Source: Amycolatopsis pretoriensis (GTDB lineage Bacteria > Actinomycetota > Actinomycetes > Mycobacteriales > Pseudonocardiaceae). From it: a stretch of 64,000 nt of DNA. Location of the stretch: NCBI RefSeq assembly GCF_900107925.1, contig NZ_FNUJ01000005.1, forward strand, positions 372,001-436,000. The letters run 5' to 3'. Of this stretch, positions 55,823-64,000 are shown piece after piece. The notes under the pieces are model-generated. The model saw only the letters and a list, made by a program, of their open reading frames with translations, did no database searches and was not told where the DNA came from. How positions within the stretch are numbered: the stretch's first letter is position 1; each line of letters starts with the position of its first letter. A program made the translations under genes and the position numbers.

Positions 55823-58128
55823 CCGAACAGCTCGGCCGCCGCCACCGGGCGGCCGAGGTGGTAGCCCTGCGCCTGGTCGCACCCGAGCGCGCGGAGCAGC
55901 TCCACCTGCTCCGCGGACTCGACGCCCTCCGCGATCACCGTCAGGTCGACCGCGTGCGCCATCGCGATGATGCTCGTGACGATCGCTTCGGCGTCCCGCG
56001 ACTCCGCGATCCCCGTGATGAACGAACGGTCGATCTTGAGCGTGTCCAGCGTCAGCCGGCGCAGCTGCGCGAGCGACGAATAGCCGGTGCCGAAGTCGTC
56101 GATCGCCAACAGCACCCCCAGCGACCGCAGGGACGCGAGCACCTCCGCGGCCGCCTCCTGGTCGCGCATCAACGCGCTCTCCGTGACCTCCAGGCACAGC
56201 GCGCTCGCGGGCAACCCGGTCTGCGCCAGCGCGTCCTGCACCGCGGGCACCAGGTGCGGGTCGTCGAGCTGACGCGTCGACAAGTTGACCTTCAGCGTCA
56301 GGTCCAGGCCCTGCTCGCCGCGCCGGGTGGCCAGCTCGCGGGTCGTCGCGCGGAGCATCTCCTTGCCGATCACGTTGATCAGGTCGCTCTCTTCGGCCAG
56401 CGGGATGAACTCCGCGGGCGAAATCGCGCCGTGGCGGGGGTGCGTCCAGCGCAGCAGCGCCTCGACCGCGACCATCTCGCCGGTCCGCAGGTCGACGACC
56501 GGCTGGTAGGCCGGCCAGAGCTGGCCGTCGTGCACCGCGTCGCGCAGGTCCTGCTCCATCCGCAGCCGCCGCTGCATCCGCTCGCGCAGGCCGACGTCGA
56601 AGAAGTGGTGCCGCCCGCGGCCGAGCGTCTTCGCTTGGTACATCGCCACGTCGGCGTCGCGCAGCAGGTCCTCGGCGCTGCGGCGGTCCGCGGTCCCGAC
56701 GAGCACGACGCCGATGCTCGCGTCGAGGTGCAGCTGCCGGCCCAGCACGCCGATCGGCTCGGCCAGCGCGGCCCGCAGGTGCTCGGCCAGCGCCCGCACC
56801 TCGCCGGGTTCGGTGACTTCGCCGGTGACGACGACGAACTCGTCGCCGCCGAGCCGCCCGACCAGGTCGTCGCGACCGGAGCAGCGGCGCAGGCGCTCGC
56901 CGACGATCCGCAGCACCTGGTCGCCGACCGAGTGCCCGAGCGAGTCGTTGATGAGCTTGAACTTGTCCAGGTCGAGGAACAGCACGGTGACCGCGCCGCG
57001 CGCGTCGGCGGCGAGCCGGTCGAGCACCAGCGTGCGGTTGCCCAGCCGGGTCAGCGGGTCGTGGGTCGCGTCGTGCGCCAGCTGCGCGCTGATCGCGCGG
57101 CTCTCGGTGATGTCGGTGAACGACGTCACCACGGCCAGCGCCGCCGGGTCGTCGGGGTTGAGCAGCCGTGAGGTCAGCGACACCCAGACGTCCCGGCCGT
57201 CGGGCCGCCGCAGCCGCACCACCAGGCCGTTGTGCGCGACGCCGGTCCGCCGCGTCCGCACTGACGGCGTCTCGTCCGGCGGGATCCAGTGCCCGGCCTC
57301 GGTGAACAGCACCAGCGTGTGGCACGGGACGCCGATCAGGTCGGCTTCGGCGACGCCGATGATCCGGCACGCGGCCGGGTTCGCGGCCTCGATCAGCCCG
57401 GCCGGCCCCATCACCAGCACGCCTTCGTCGAGCGACGCGACGACCGTGCGGTAGTTCTGCTCGGCCCGCCGCCGCGCGGTTTCGTCCGCGCAGACGAGCA
57501 CATACCCGTCGTTCATCTCAGCTGCCGAAACGCGAACCGCCAGGGGCGCGCCGTCCCGGCGCCGGTGCACCGCTTCGGTGACCCCGCCGCCGCACAGGTC
57601 CAGCGGCGCGCCGACCAGCTCGCTCGCCCGCCGGCCGACCGCTTCGGCCGCGCTCCACCCGTACACGGCTTCCGCGGCCGGGTTCCAGCTGGTCACGACC
57701 CCTTCGCCGGTCGTCGCGATCAGCGCGTCGCTGACGTGCGACACCAGCGCGGCCTGGTAGCGCAGCGCGTCCGCGGCCGCCTTCTTCGCCGTGATGTCGC
57801 GCATGACGACCTGGTAGGCGAGCCGGCCGCCGAGGCGCACCGACACCGTCTCCACGGCGAACTTGCTCCCGTCCAGCCGCGACATCAGCGCCTCGACCGG
57901 CTCGCTCGCCTGCCCCGGCTCGGTCAGCCGCGCCAGCTTCTCGACCACGGCCGCCCGCGACTCCTCGGCCACGAAGTCGGTGAACCGGCGGCCCACCACC
58001 TCGTCGGCCGAGCGCGCGGCGAACGTCTCGAGCGCGGCGCGGTTGGCGTAGGTCAGGACGCCGTTCTCGTGGACGCAGATCGCGTCCGGGCTCAGCTCGA
58101 CCAGCTCGACGAGGGAGTCTGCCTGCAT
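55816..58128 (-). CDS. PAS-GGDEF-EAL cyclic di-GMP turnover protein
   Basis: A 770-residue soluble signalling protein with three PAS-type sensor repeats (about 5-115, 120-225 and 230-345). The GGDEF domain has RLGGDEF near 428, consistent with diguanylate cyclase activity. The EAL domain has VEALLRW near 557, LKVNLSTRQL, DDFGTGYSSL and KIDRSFI as metal and substrate residues, consistent with phosphodiesterase activity. Both halves look intact, so the net direction cannot be predicted. It has no membrane segment. It controls c-di-GMP, which in actinomycetes gates development. Confidence 0.93.
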   Translation of the reverse strand: MQADSLVELVELSPDAICVHENGVLTYANRAALETFAARSADEVVGRRFTDFVAEESRAAVVEKLARLTEPGQASEPVEALMSRLDGSKFAVETVSVRLGGRLAYQVVMRDITAKKAAADALRYQAALVSHVSDALIATTGEGVVTSWNPAAEAVYGWSAAEAVGRRASELVGAPLDLCGGGVTEAVHRRRDGAPLAVRVSAAEMNDGYVLVCADETARRRAEQNYRTVVASLDEGVLVMGPAGLIEAANPAACRIIGVAEADLIGVPCHTLVLFTEAGHWIPPDETPSVRTRRTGVAHNGLVVRLRRPDGRDVWVSLTSRLLNPDDPAALAVVTSFTDITESRAISAQLAHDATHDPLTRLGNRTLVLDRLAADARGAVTVLFLDLDKFKLINDSLGHSVGDQVLRIVGERLRRCSGRDDLVGRLGGDEFVVVTGEVTEPGEVRALAEHLRAALAEPIGVLGRQLHLDASIGVVLVGTADRRSAEDLLRDADVAMYQAKTLGRGRHHFFDVGLRERMQRRLRMEQDLRDAVHDGQLWPAYQPVVDLRTGEMVAVEALLRWTHPRHGAISPAEFIPLAEESDLINVIGKEMLRATTRELATRRGEQGLDLTLKVNLSTRQLDDPHLVPAVQDALAQTGLPASALCLEVTESALMRDQEAAAEVLASLRSLGVLLAIDDFGTGYSSLAQLRRLTLDTLKIDRSFITGIAESRDAEAIVTSIIAMAHAVDLTVIAEGVESAEQVELLRALGCDQAQGYHLGRPVAAAELFGQ

Positions 58129-58169
58129 GAGCGTCCGTCCCCCCGGCAGTCGGCGTGTGGCTCGGTCGA

Positions 58170-58910
58170 TTACACCACCGACTCCGGCGCCTGCCTACCC
58201 GCCGGAACCCCGGTCCGGCCTGCGGAAGCGCCACGCAGCCGCGGCCCCCAGAACAGCAGGCCGAAGTGCGCGGCGAACGCGTGGCCGAGCAGCGTGACGA
58301 CCGAGTCGAGGCTCAGGGGGTCATCGCTGAGCCAGATCACCGCGATGAACGCCTCCATGCCGGCCAACGCAACCAGGCGCGCGCGGCCGCGCAGCAGGAA
58401 GACGAGCGCGCCGGCCGTGGTGAAGAAGCCGTAGCTGACGCCGATGTCGAGCCAGTGCCCGGCCGAGTTCGGCAGCACGTGGGCGCTGATCAAGGCCATC
58501 ACCGGCAGCTCGGTGACGAGCGTGGCCAGCACGTGGCCGGAGAAGAACACGATCGCCGCGCGACGGGCGCCGAACCGGCGTTCCAGCGGTGCGACGGCGA
58601 TCGCGAAGATCACGACGTAGGCGAGCCAGCCTTCGTCGGACAGCCAGAGCGCGCTGGTCAGCAGCGAGGTCAGCGGCCGCCGCCACAGGTTGTGGGCGTC
58701 GGTGCTGGACAGCTGGAGCAGCCGGTCGGTCAGCTCCGGGTCGGCGAACTTCAGCAGCAGCGTCGTGCCGAGCAGGACGACCAGGTAGCCGAACGTGAAC
58801 GGGGTCGGCCTCGGGTTCGGGAGGAGCTGCAGCACGCCGCGGCGCGGCACGGCGATCCGGGGGACCAGCCGATCGGCTTTCAGCAGCATGGAGTGAGCTT
58901 CGCCGGTCAT
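58170..58910 (-). CDS. Rhomboid-like membrane protein
   Basis: A 246-residue protein with about six helices. RRPLTSLLTSALWLSDEGWLAYVVIFAIAVAPLERRFG resembles the first half of rhomboid proteases. The usual GxSG nucleophile position reads GVSYG, and a His occurs in GHAFAAHFGLLFWG near the end. Proteolysis is therefore possible but the Ser motif is non-standard. The start at 58910 (MTGEAHSML) is preferred; a longer frame reaches 58958. Confidence 0.75.
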   Translation of the reverse strand: MTGEAHSMLLKADRLVPRIAVPRRGVLQLLPNPRPTPFTFGYLVVLLGTTLLLKFADPELTDRLLQLSSTDAHNLWRRPLTSLLTSALWLSDEGWLAYVVIFAIAVAPLERRFGARRAAIVFFSGHVLATLVTELPVMALISAHVLPNSAGHWLDIGVSYGFFTTAGALVFLLRGRARLVALAGMEAFIAVIWLSDDPLSLDSVVTLLGHAFAAHFGLLFWGPRLRGASAGRTGVPAGRQAPESVV

Positions 58911-59080
58911 GCTGGGAGCATCCCGAAACGCAGCTGTGAATCCGCTGTGGAATGTCACCCACAGTCAAAACGTTCGTTACGTGACGAATTTTTGCCAGAA
59001 ACTCACCCGTTCGGGGGTCTTGTGCGGTAAAAATACGGCCACGATGTCGGCCGAAAGGCCTCTCGGGAAGGTCTGTCGGG

Positions 59081-59593
59081 GTGAACGACGAGGTATCGGT
59101 CGCCGAGCTGCTCGTGCGCGAGGGCTGGGGCGAGCGTTCAGGACCGGGGCAGTCGCGGTGGCGGGTGCTCGCGGTGATGCTCGCCGTCGTCATCGGCTGC
59201 GGCGCCGCGGCGGTGCTCGTCGGCCTCGGCGGCAAGGGCACGCCGGACGCGTCCCCCGTCGACCAGATCCAGGTGATCCCCTTCCCGCAGCGCACCACCG
59301 GCCTCGGCGGCGCCGACCAGGCCACGGACTCCCCGCCCGAGGGCGGTACCGGCGGCGGCGACGTCGTCCCGGGCGCCGGCGTGCCCCGCGAGACCGTCAC
59401 CGAGGTGCCGGGCACCGACCCCACCACCGAGAGCAGTACCGACTCCACGACGACGAGCACCACGCCGCCCGGCGGCGACCCGTCCGGCTCGGTCACGCCG
59501 ACGTCGACGATCCCGCCCGGCGGCCAGCAGCCGCCGCCCACGACGACGACCCCGAAGCCGAAGCCGTCGTGCATCCTGATCATCTGCTGGTGA
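59081..59593 (+). CDS. Single-span membrane protein with Thr/Pro-rich exterior
   Basis: A 170-residue protein. The cytoplasmic N-terminus (VSVAELLVREGW) is followed by one helix (VLAVMLAVVIGCGAAAVLVGLGG) and a long Gly/Pro/Thr/Ser stretch ending in the unusual hydrophobic CILIICW. The Thr-rich part (TTESSTDSTTTSTTPPGG) may be glycosylated. The VSVAELLxREG opening is common to several actinobacterial membrane proteins of unknown role. Confidence 0.68.
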   Translation: MNDEVSVAELLVREGWGERSGPGQSRWRVLAVMLAVVIGCGAAAVLVGLGGKGTPDASPVDQIQVIPFPQRTTGLGGADQATDSPPEGGTGGGDVVPGAGVPRETVTEVPGTDPTTESSTDSTTTSTTPPGGDPSGSVTPTSTIPPGGQQPPPTTTTPKPKPSCILIICW

Positions 59594-60040
59594 TCAGGCC
59601 AGCTGTTCCGCTAAATCGCTGAAGTCCCGCGTGTTCCAGCGCTCCGGGCGCATCACGATCGCGATGTTCTTCCCGTGGGTGCCGTCGGTCGCGTCGGTGT
59701 AGGCCTCGCTGATGCCCGGGGGCAGGTAGCGGGCCGCCATCTCGTGCCGCTCCGCCTTCGTCATCGGCCACGTCTTCACCACCGGGCCCTCGACCGAGAC
59801 GTACTTGTAGTCGCCGTCCTGCTGCTGAACGCACAGTGCGAACCGGCCGGCCGCCTCGATCAGCCGGTTCTTGCGCGAGCCCGGTGACGTCATCACGACG
59901 ACGTCGCCGCCCGGCTCGTAGCGGTACCAGATCGGCGTGGTCAGCGGGGCCCGCCCGGGCTCGGCGGCGACGCTGAGCACGCCGACCTGCGGCCGGGCGA
60001 GGAACTCTTCACGCTCTTCGACGGTCATCTTGCGGGGCAC
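59594..60040 (-). CDS. PPOX-class flavin/F420-dependent oxidoreductase
   Basis: A 148-residue split-barrel protein of the pyridoxamine-phosphate-oxidase superfamily. MTVEEREEFLARPQVGVLSVAAEPGRAPLTTPIWYRYEPGGDVVVMTSPGSRKNRLIEAAGRFALCVQ is read in several segments as the barrel core. GGGAGG five bases before the GTG at 60040 fixes the start. It binds flavin or F420; substrate unknown. It is divergent from a TetR gene with operator-like repeats between them and is probably its target. Confidence 0.85.
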   Translation of the reverse strand: MPRKMTVEEREEFLARPQVGVLSVAAEPGRAPLTTPIWYRYEPGGDVVVMTSPGSRKNRLIEAAGRFALCVQQQDGDYKYVSVEGPVVKTWPMTKAERHEMAARYLPPGISEAYTDATDGTHGKNIAIVMRPERWNTRDFSDLAEQLA

Positions 60041-60096
60041 TGCGGCCTCCCTAAAGCCATTCGATTTGCCTTTACGGTAGCCGTGGCCGGACTGCA

Positions 60097-60116
60097 AAAG
60101 CAAGCACGTTTGCTTT
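60097..60116. promoter_or_regulatory. Probable TetR operator in a divergent promoter
   Basis: AAAGCAA-gcacgt-TTGCTTT is an inverted repeat 11 bp before the tetR start. A related imperfect site (AAAGCCA to TTTGCCTTT, about 60053-60073) lies closer to the PPOX gene. Confidence 0.65.
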
Positions 60117-60127
60117 AGGGTGCTCCC

Positions 60128-60703
60128 ATGACCCGACCCGGCGGCCGCAGCGCCCGCGTCCGAGACGCCGTGCACGACGCCGTCGTCGAGCTGCTCGCCA
60201 TCGGCGAGATCAACGCGGCGATCCCCAAGATCGCCGAGCGGGCAGGCGTGAACCCGACGAGCATTTACCGGCGGTGGGGCAGCCGCGAACAGCTGCTGCT
60301 CGACGCCGCCGTGACGCGCCTGCGCGCGACGTCACCGATCCCGGACACCGGCTCGCTGCGCGGCGACCTGCTCGGCTGGGTCGAGGGCATCGAACGCTCG
60401 ATGTGCGACCCGCGCGGCCAGATCCTGCTGCGCGCGCTCGTCGCCACCCTGGGGCCGGACCGGCAACCGGTCGAGTACCTCAAGGCCCGCGGCGAAGACC
60501 TGCAGGCGACGCTCGACAAGGCCGCGGCGCGTGGCGAGGAGGTGCCGACGGTCGAGGAGCTCCTCGACTTCGTCCTGGCCCCGCTCTACCTGCGCGTGCT
60601 GTTCAAGCGTCCGGTCGAGCCGGGCACGGGGGCCCGGCTCGTCGAACGGCTGCTCACGGCGCTTCCAGCAGATCCGGCTCCGAACGCCGGCCGAGGTGGT
60701 TGA
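60128..60703 (+). CDS. TetR family transcriptional regulator
   Basis: A 191-residue regulator. The N-terminal helix-turn-helix is INAAIPKIAERAGVNPTSIYRRWGSREQLLLDA (about 32-65). The C-terminal ligand domain ends in LDFVLAPLYLRVLFKRPVEPGTGARLVERLL, the TetR_C subgroup seen in actinomycetes. It is divergent from the PPOX gene. Its last 50 bp overlap the end of the convergent permease gene. Confidence 0.87.
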   Translation: MTRPGGRSARVRDAVHDAVVELLAIGEINAAIPKIAERAGVNPTSIYRRWGSREQLLLDAAVTRLRATSPIPDTGSLRGDLLGWVEGIERSMCDPRGQILLRALVATLGPDRQPVEYLKARGEDLQATLDKAAARGEEVPTVEELLDFVLAPLYLRVLFKRPVEPGTGARLVERLLTALPADPAPNAGRGG

Positions 60704-61976
60704 ACAGCAGGTTCAACGCGAACGCCAGCACCGCCGCCACCGTGATCGAACTGCCGCAGATCGTCTGCAGCCACGCGGGGAAGTGCTGGAAGATCTTCGG
60801 CGCGAACGCCGGCAGCAACCCGACGCCGAGGGCGACCGCGACGATGAAAGTGTTGTGGTTGCCCGAAAACTCGACCGTCCGCAGGTTCTGCGCGCCGACC
60901 GCGGCGACCATCGCGAACATGACGACCGCGACGCCGCCGACCACCGGCTGCGGGATCGCCGCGATGAACGCGCCGATCTTCGGCACCAGGCCCATCAGCA
61001 CCAGGACCCCGCCGGTCACCGCGACCACCCAGCGGCTGCGCACGCCGGTCATCCGCACCAGCCCGACGTTCTGCGCGAACGCCGTGTCGGGGAAGGAGTT
61101 CATGACGCCGCCGAGCACGGCCGAGAAGCCGTCGGTGGCCAGGCCGCGCGCGAGGTCGGAGTCGGTCGGCGGCCGCCCGGTGATCTCGCCGACGGCGATC
61201 ATGTCCGCCGTCGACTCGGTGAACGTCACCAGCATGACCACGCACATCGACAACACCGCGGCGACCGGGAACGTCGGCGCCCCGAAGTGGAACGGCGACG
61301 CGAGCCCGAACCAGCTCGCCGCGCCGAGGGAGTCCCAGTGCACCAGCCCCATCGGGATCGCGGCGACCAGCCCGATCGCCAGCGCCAGCAGCGGCCCGAT
61401 CTGGTTGGCGAACCCGCGCAGCACCCGCGTGAACAGGATCAGCAGCGCGAGCACGCCGAACGCGAGCAGGATGTGCGACAGGGCCGCGTAATCGGACGCG
61501 CCCGGGTCGTTGCCCGCGATCAGGCCCGCGCCCGGACCGAGCAGTGAGACGCCGATGACGAGCAGCAGCGTCCCGGTGACCAATGGCGGGAAGAACCGGA
61601 TCAGCTTGGCGAACGGCTTCGCGATGAGGAGCCCGAAGACACCGGAGGCGATCATGGCGCCGTAGACGGCGGGCAGCCCGTACTGGGACGCGATGAGGAT
61701 CATCGGGTTCACGACGCTGAACGTCGCCCCCGCCACCACGGGCAGCCGGATGCCGAGCAGCTTGCCGATGCCGACGGCCTGGATCAGCGTCGCGATCCCC
61801 GCCACCAGCAGGTCGGCGTTCACGAGCAGCCCGATCGTCGCCGGGTCGAGCTTCAACGCGCTGCCGACGATCAGCGGGACCGCGACCGAACCGGCGTACA
61901 TGATCGACATGTGCTGCAGGCCGAGCAGCGCCAGCCGTCCGGCGGGCAGGACTTCGTCGACCGGGTGTTTCGTCAT
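60654..61976 (-). CDS. NCS2-family nucleobase (xanthine/uracil-type) permease
   Basis: A 440-residue membrane protein with about 14 helices. The family signature is in TAFAQNVGLVRMTGVRSRWVV (QNxG...T), and FTESTADMIAVGEITGR supplies the conserved acidic residue in TM8. These fit the uracil-xanthine permease group, which imports purines or pyrimidines with protons. AAGGGG lies before the ATG. It is divergent from the MetE-like gene across 120 bp. Confidence 0.87.
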   Translation of the reverse strand: MTKHPVDEVLPAGRLALLGLQHMSIMYAGSVAVPLIVGSALKLDPATIGLLVNADLLVAGIATLIQAVGIGKLLGIRLPVVAGATFSVVNPMILIASQYGLPAVYGAMIASGVFGLLIAKPFAKLIRFFPPLVTGTLLLVIGVSLLGPGAGLIAGNDPGASDYAALSHILLAFGVLALLILFTRVLRGFANQIGPLLALAIGLVAAIPMGLVHWDSLGAASWFGLASPFHFGAPTFPVAAVLSMCVVMLVTFTESTADMIAVGEITGRPPTDSDLARGLATDGFSAVLGGVMNSFPDTAFAQNVGLVRMTGVRSRWVVAVTGGVLVLMGLVPKIGAFIAAIPQPVVGGVAVVMFAMVAAVGAQNLRTVEFSGNHNTFIVAVALGVGLLPAFAPKIFQHFPAWLQTICGSSITVAAVLAFALNLLFNHLGRRSEPDLLEAP

Positions 61977-62096
61977 GCACAGGCCCCTTTCGGCGAAGGA
62001 CAGCCAACGCTCCGCGCGTGACGGTAGCAAGACCCGGAGGTCATGATCTTGTTTCGGGGGGCGGCGGAACGGTCCCGGATGTGTGACCATCGGTGC

Positions 62097-63236
62097 ATGA
62101 CTTCGGGCGGTATTTCCCAGGTGGGCCCGCCGTTTCGCGCCGATCACGTCGGGAGCCTCCTGCGGCCCCCGGTGCTGCGTGACGCGCGACGGCGGCGCGA
62201 AAGCGGCGAGATCGGTGCGGAGCAGCTCCGCGCGGTCGAGGACGACGCGATCCGCGACGTCATCAAGATGCAGAAGGCGGCCGGGCTGAGCTCGGCCACC
62301 GACGGCGAATTCCGGCGTGCCTCCTGGCACATGGACTTCATCTACGCGCTCGGCGGCGTCTCCAAGAGCGACGAGCGCCTGCACGTCAAGTTCCACAACC
62401 TGGCGGGTGACCTCGAGTTCAGCCCGCCGGGCCTGCAGGTCGACGGCAAGGTGCGGCTCGACGAGCCGATCTTCGCCGAGCACTTCGAGTTCCTCAAGTC
62501 CCATGTGGACCCCGGCGTGACGCCGAAGCTGACCATCCCGTCGCCGAGCATGGTCTACTACCGCGGCGGCCGGGCGGCGGTCAGCGAGACCGTCTACCCG
62601 GACCTCGAGGAGTTCTACACCGACCTCAGCGCGGCCTACCAAGCGCAGGTCGCCGCGATGGCCGGCCTCGGCTGCCGGTACCTGCAGCTCGACGACACCA
62701 GCCTCGCCTACCTCAACGACCCCGCGCAGCGGGAGCTCGTCGCGCGGATGGGCGGCGACCCGGACCGCCAGCACCTGCGCAACATCGCGACGCTGAACGC
62801 GGCCCTGGAAGGCCGGCCCGAGGGGCTGGCGGTGACGACCCACCTGTGCCGCGGCAACTTCCGGTCGTCGTGGGTCGCTTCCGGCAGCTACGAGTTCGTC
62901 GCCGAAGCACTCTTCGGCGACCTGGCCGTCGACGGGTTCTTCCTGGAATTCGACGACGAACGTTCCGGCGGCTTCGAACCGCTGCGGTTCGTGCCCAAGG
63001 ACAAGAAGGTCGTTCTCGGCCTGGTCACGACCAAGCGGCCGGAGCTGGAGGACCCGGACGTCCTGGTGCGGCGGATCGAAGAGGCGTCGCGGTACGTCGA
63101 CATCGACCAGCTGTGCCTGTCGGGGCAGTGCGGGTTCTCCTCGACCGAGGAGGGCAACGACCTGACTCCGGACGACCAGCTGCGCAAGCTGGAGCTGATC
63201 GTGGCCACGGCCGACCGGGTGTGGGGCGGCAAGTGA
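62097..63236 (+). CDS. MetE C-terminal-like methyltransferase
   Basis: A 379-residue protein resembling the catalytic half of cobalamin-independent methionine synthase (PF01717). It has the N-terminal FRADHVGSLLRPP, YLQLDDTSLAYL, and zinc ligands His-Cys in TTHLCRGNFR and Cys in LSGQCGFSS. Stand-alone proteins of this type are usually not the main methionine synthase but demethylate or transfer methyl groups in catabolic or secondary pathways. The stop overlaps the NIPSNAP gene (GTGA). Confidence 0.82.
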   Translation: MTSGGISQVGPPFRADHVGSLLRPPVLRDARRRRESGEIGAEQLRAVEDDAIRDVIKMQKAAGLSSATDGEFRRASWHMDFIYALGGVSKSDERLHVKFHNLAGDLEFSPPGLQVDGKVRLDEPIFAEHFEFLKSHVDPGVTPKLTIPSPSMVYYRGGRAAVSETVYPDLEEFYTDLSAAYQAQVAAMAGLGCRYLQLDDTSLAYLNDPAQRELVARMGGDPDRQHLRNIATLNAALEGRPEGLAVTTHLCRGNFRSSWVASGSYEFVAEALFGDLAVDGFFLEFDDERSGGFEPLRFVPKDKKVVLGLVTTKRPELEDPDVLVRRIEEASRYVDIDQLCLSGQCGFSSTEEGNDLTPDDQLRKLELIVATADRVWGGK

Positions 63237-63550
63237 TCACCTGCGTCGTCGACTACGTCATCGACCCCGCGAAGCTCGCCGACTTCGAACGCTTCGCCGC
63301 CGCGTGGATGCGGCTGGTGCAGCGCGAAGGCGGCGTCCACCACGGCTACTTCCTGCCGTCGGAGGGCGCGAGCGACGAAGCCCGCGCGCTGTTCAGCTTC
63401 GAGAGCTTCGCCGCGTACGAGCGCTACCGGACGCTGTTCGGCGTCGACCCGGACTTCATCGAGGCCGACAAGATCCGCGAAGAAAGCGGTTGCGTGGTGC
63501 GGTACCGGCGGTCGTTCATGCGCCCGCTGCTCCCGGACGACGATCTCTGA
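63233..63550 (+). CDS. NIPSNAP family protein
   Basis: A 105-residue dimeric alpha-beta barrel protein (VITCVVDYVIDPAKLADFERFAAAWMRLVQREGGVHHGYFLPSEGASDEARALFSFESFAAYERYR read in parts). NIPSNAP proteins have no settled function. The GTG overlaps the MetE-like stop, so the pair is co-translated and may act on one substrate. Confidence 0.82.
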   Translation: MITCVVDYVIDPAKLADFERFAAAWMRLVQREGGVHHGYFLPSEGASDEARALFSFESFAAYERYRTLFGVDPDFIEADKIREESGCVVRYRRSFMRPLLPDDDL

Positions 63551-63551
63551 C

Positions 63552-64000
63552 GTGCGACACAGCGCGAAGCGGCCGCCGTCGGTCGTGGACCGCGTCCTCG
63601 ACCTGCTGGGCGCGTTCACGGCCGACCGGCCGCGGCTCACGCTGTCCGAGCTCAGCCGCCGCGCCGGGCTGCCGCTGTCGACGACCCACCGGATCGCCGG
63701 CGAGCTGACCAAGCGCGGCGCGCTCGTGCGCGACGAAGCCGGCGTCTACCGCGTCGGGCTGTGGCTGTGGGAGGTCGCGTCGCTCGCCCCGCACGGCGCC
63801 GAGCTGCGGGAGAGCGCGATGCCGTTCCTCGAAGACCTTTACGAGGCCACGCACCAGAACGTGCAGCTCGCGGTCCTCGACGGGCCGGAGGTCGTCTACG
63901 TCGAGCGCATCTCCGGCCGCGGCGCGGTCAACGTCCTGACCCGAGTCGGCGGCCGGCTGCCCGCGCACGCCACCGGCGTCGGCCAGGTCCTGCTCGCGCA
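63552..64000 (+). CDS. IclR family transcriptional regulator (3' truncated by window end)
   Basis: The first 149 residues are visible. The winged helix (SVVDRVLDLLGAFTADRPRLTLSELSRRAGLPLSTTHRIAGELTKRGALVRDE in parts) is followed by the start of the ligand domain (LEDLYEATHQNVQLAVLDGPEVVYVERI and LPAHATGVGQVLLA). The start GTG lies 1 bp after the NIPSNAP stop. It probably controls the MetE-like/NIPSNAP unit. Confidence 0.9.
   Translation, partial: MRHSAKRPPSVVDRVLDLLGAFTADRPRLTLSELSRRAGLPLSTTHRIAGELTKRGALVRDEAGVYRVGLWLWEVASLAPHGAELRESAMPFLEDLYEATHQNVQLAVLDGPEVVYVERISGRGAVNVLTRVGGRLPAHATGVGQVLLA

Overview
The window looks like chromosome of a high-GC actinomycete of the Pseudonocardiales, most likely Amycolatopsis or a close relative. 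This rests on very high GC with GTG and TTG starts, a glnX-glnH-pknG signalling operon, many Pro/Ala/Thr-rich secreted proteins and a tRNA-Glu/Asp/Phe cluster. The genus is inferred from gene content, not from a database match. I see no phage, insertion sequence, CRISPR array or rRNA operon; most of the window is ordinary chromosome.

Layout. 0-12 kb: end of a FUSC-type membrane protein, a short antitoxin-like protein, prephenate dehydrogenase, a PadR regulator overlapping a 2,4-dienoyl-CoA reductase, a patatin, a MarR regulator overlapping a DUF574 methyltransferase and divergent from an alpha/beta hydrolase, and several envelope proteins. 12-20 kb: a PcaB-type lyase, a TMEM175-like channel, secreted proteins, tRNA-Lys, a SixA phosphatase, an alginate-lyase family enzyme and a trypsin-like protease. 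20.8-27.4 kb: a class III lanthipeptide locus of ramCSAB type (LanKC, a 47-residue precursor, two ABC half-transporters). 27.6-31.1 kb: thioesterase, iron alcohol dehydrogenase and a ThDP enzyme. 31.3-38.4 kb: a cold-shock gene, a metallochaperone, acoX-acoA-acoB with an AcoR-like regulator, and an orphan histidine kinase. 38.5-43.6 kb: glnX-glnH-pknG. 43.6-49.6 kb: thioesterase, MHS-family transporter, a SigE-family sigma operon, an L,D-transpeptidase and a second cold-shock gene. 50.06-51.8 kb: a G-rich, apparently non-coding block with 58-59 bp tandem repeats and hairpins. 52-64 kb: three tRNAs, small hypothetical genes, methyltransferase, NAT, a PAS-GGDEF-EAL protein, PPOX/TetR/NCS2 genes, and a MetE-like/NIPSNAP/IclR cluster cut by the window end.

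The most notable system is the lanthipeptide locus. Its precursor gene is short and easily overlooked, has an enlarged first ring motif and a run of six glycines just before the core, and has no ramR-type regulator nearby. Other points of interest are a leader element shared by the two csp genes, twin 24-bp palindromes after pknG, a pair of perfect DnaA boxes, and the repeat-rich block at 50-51.6 kb.
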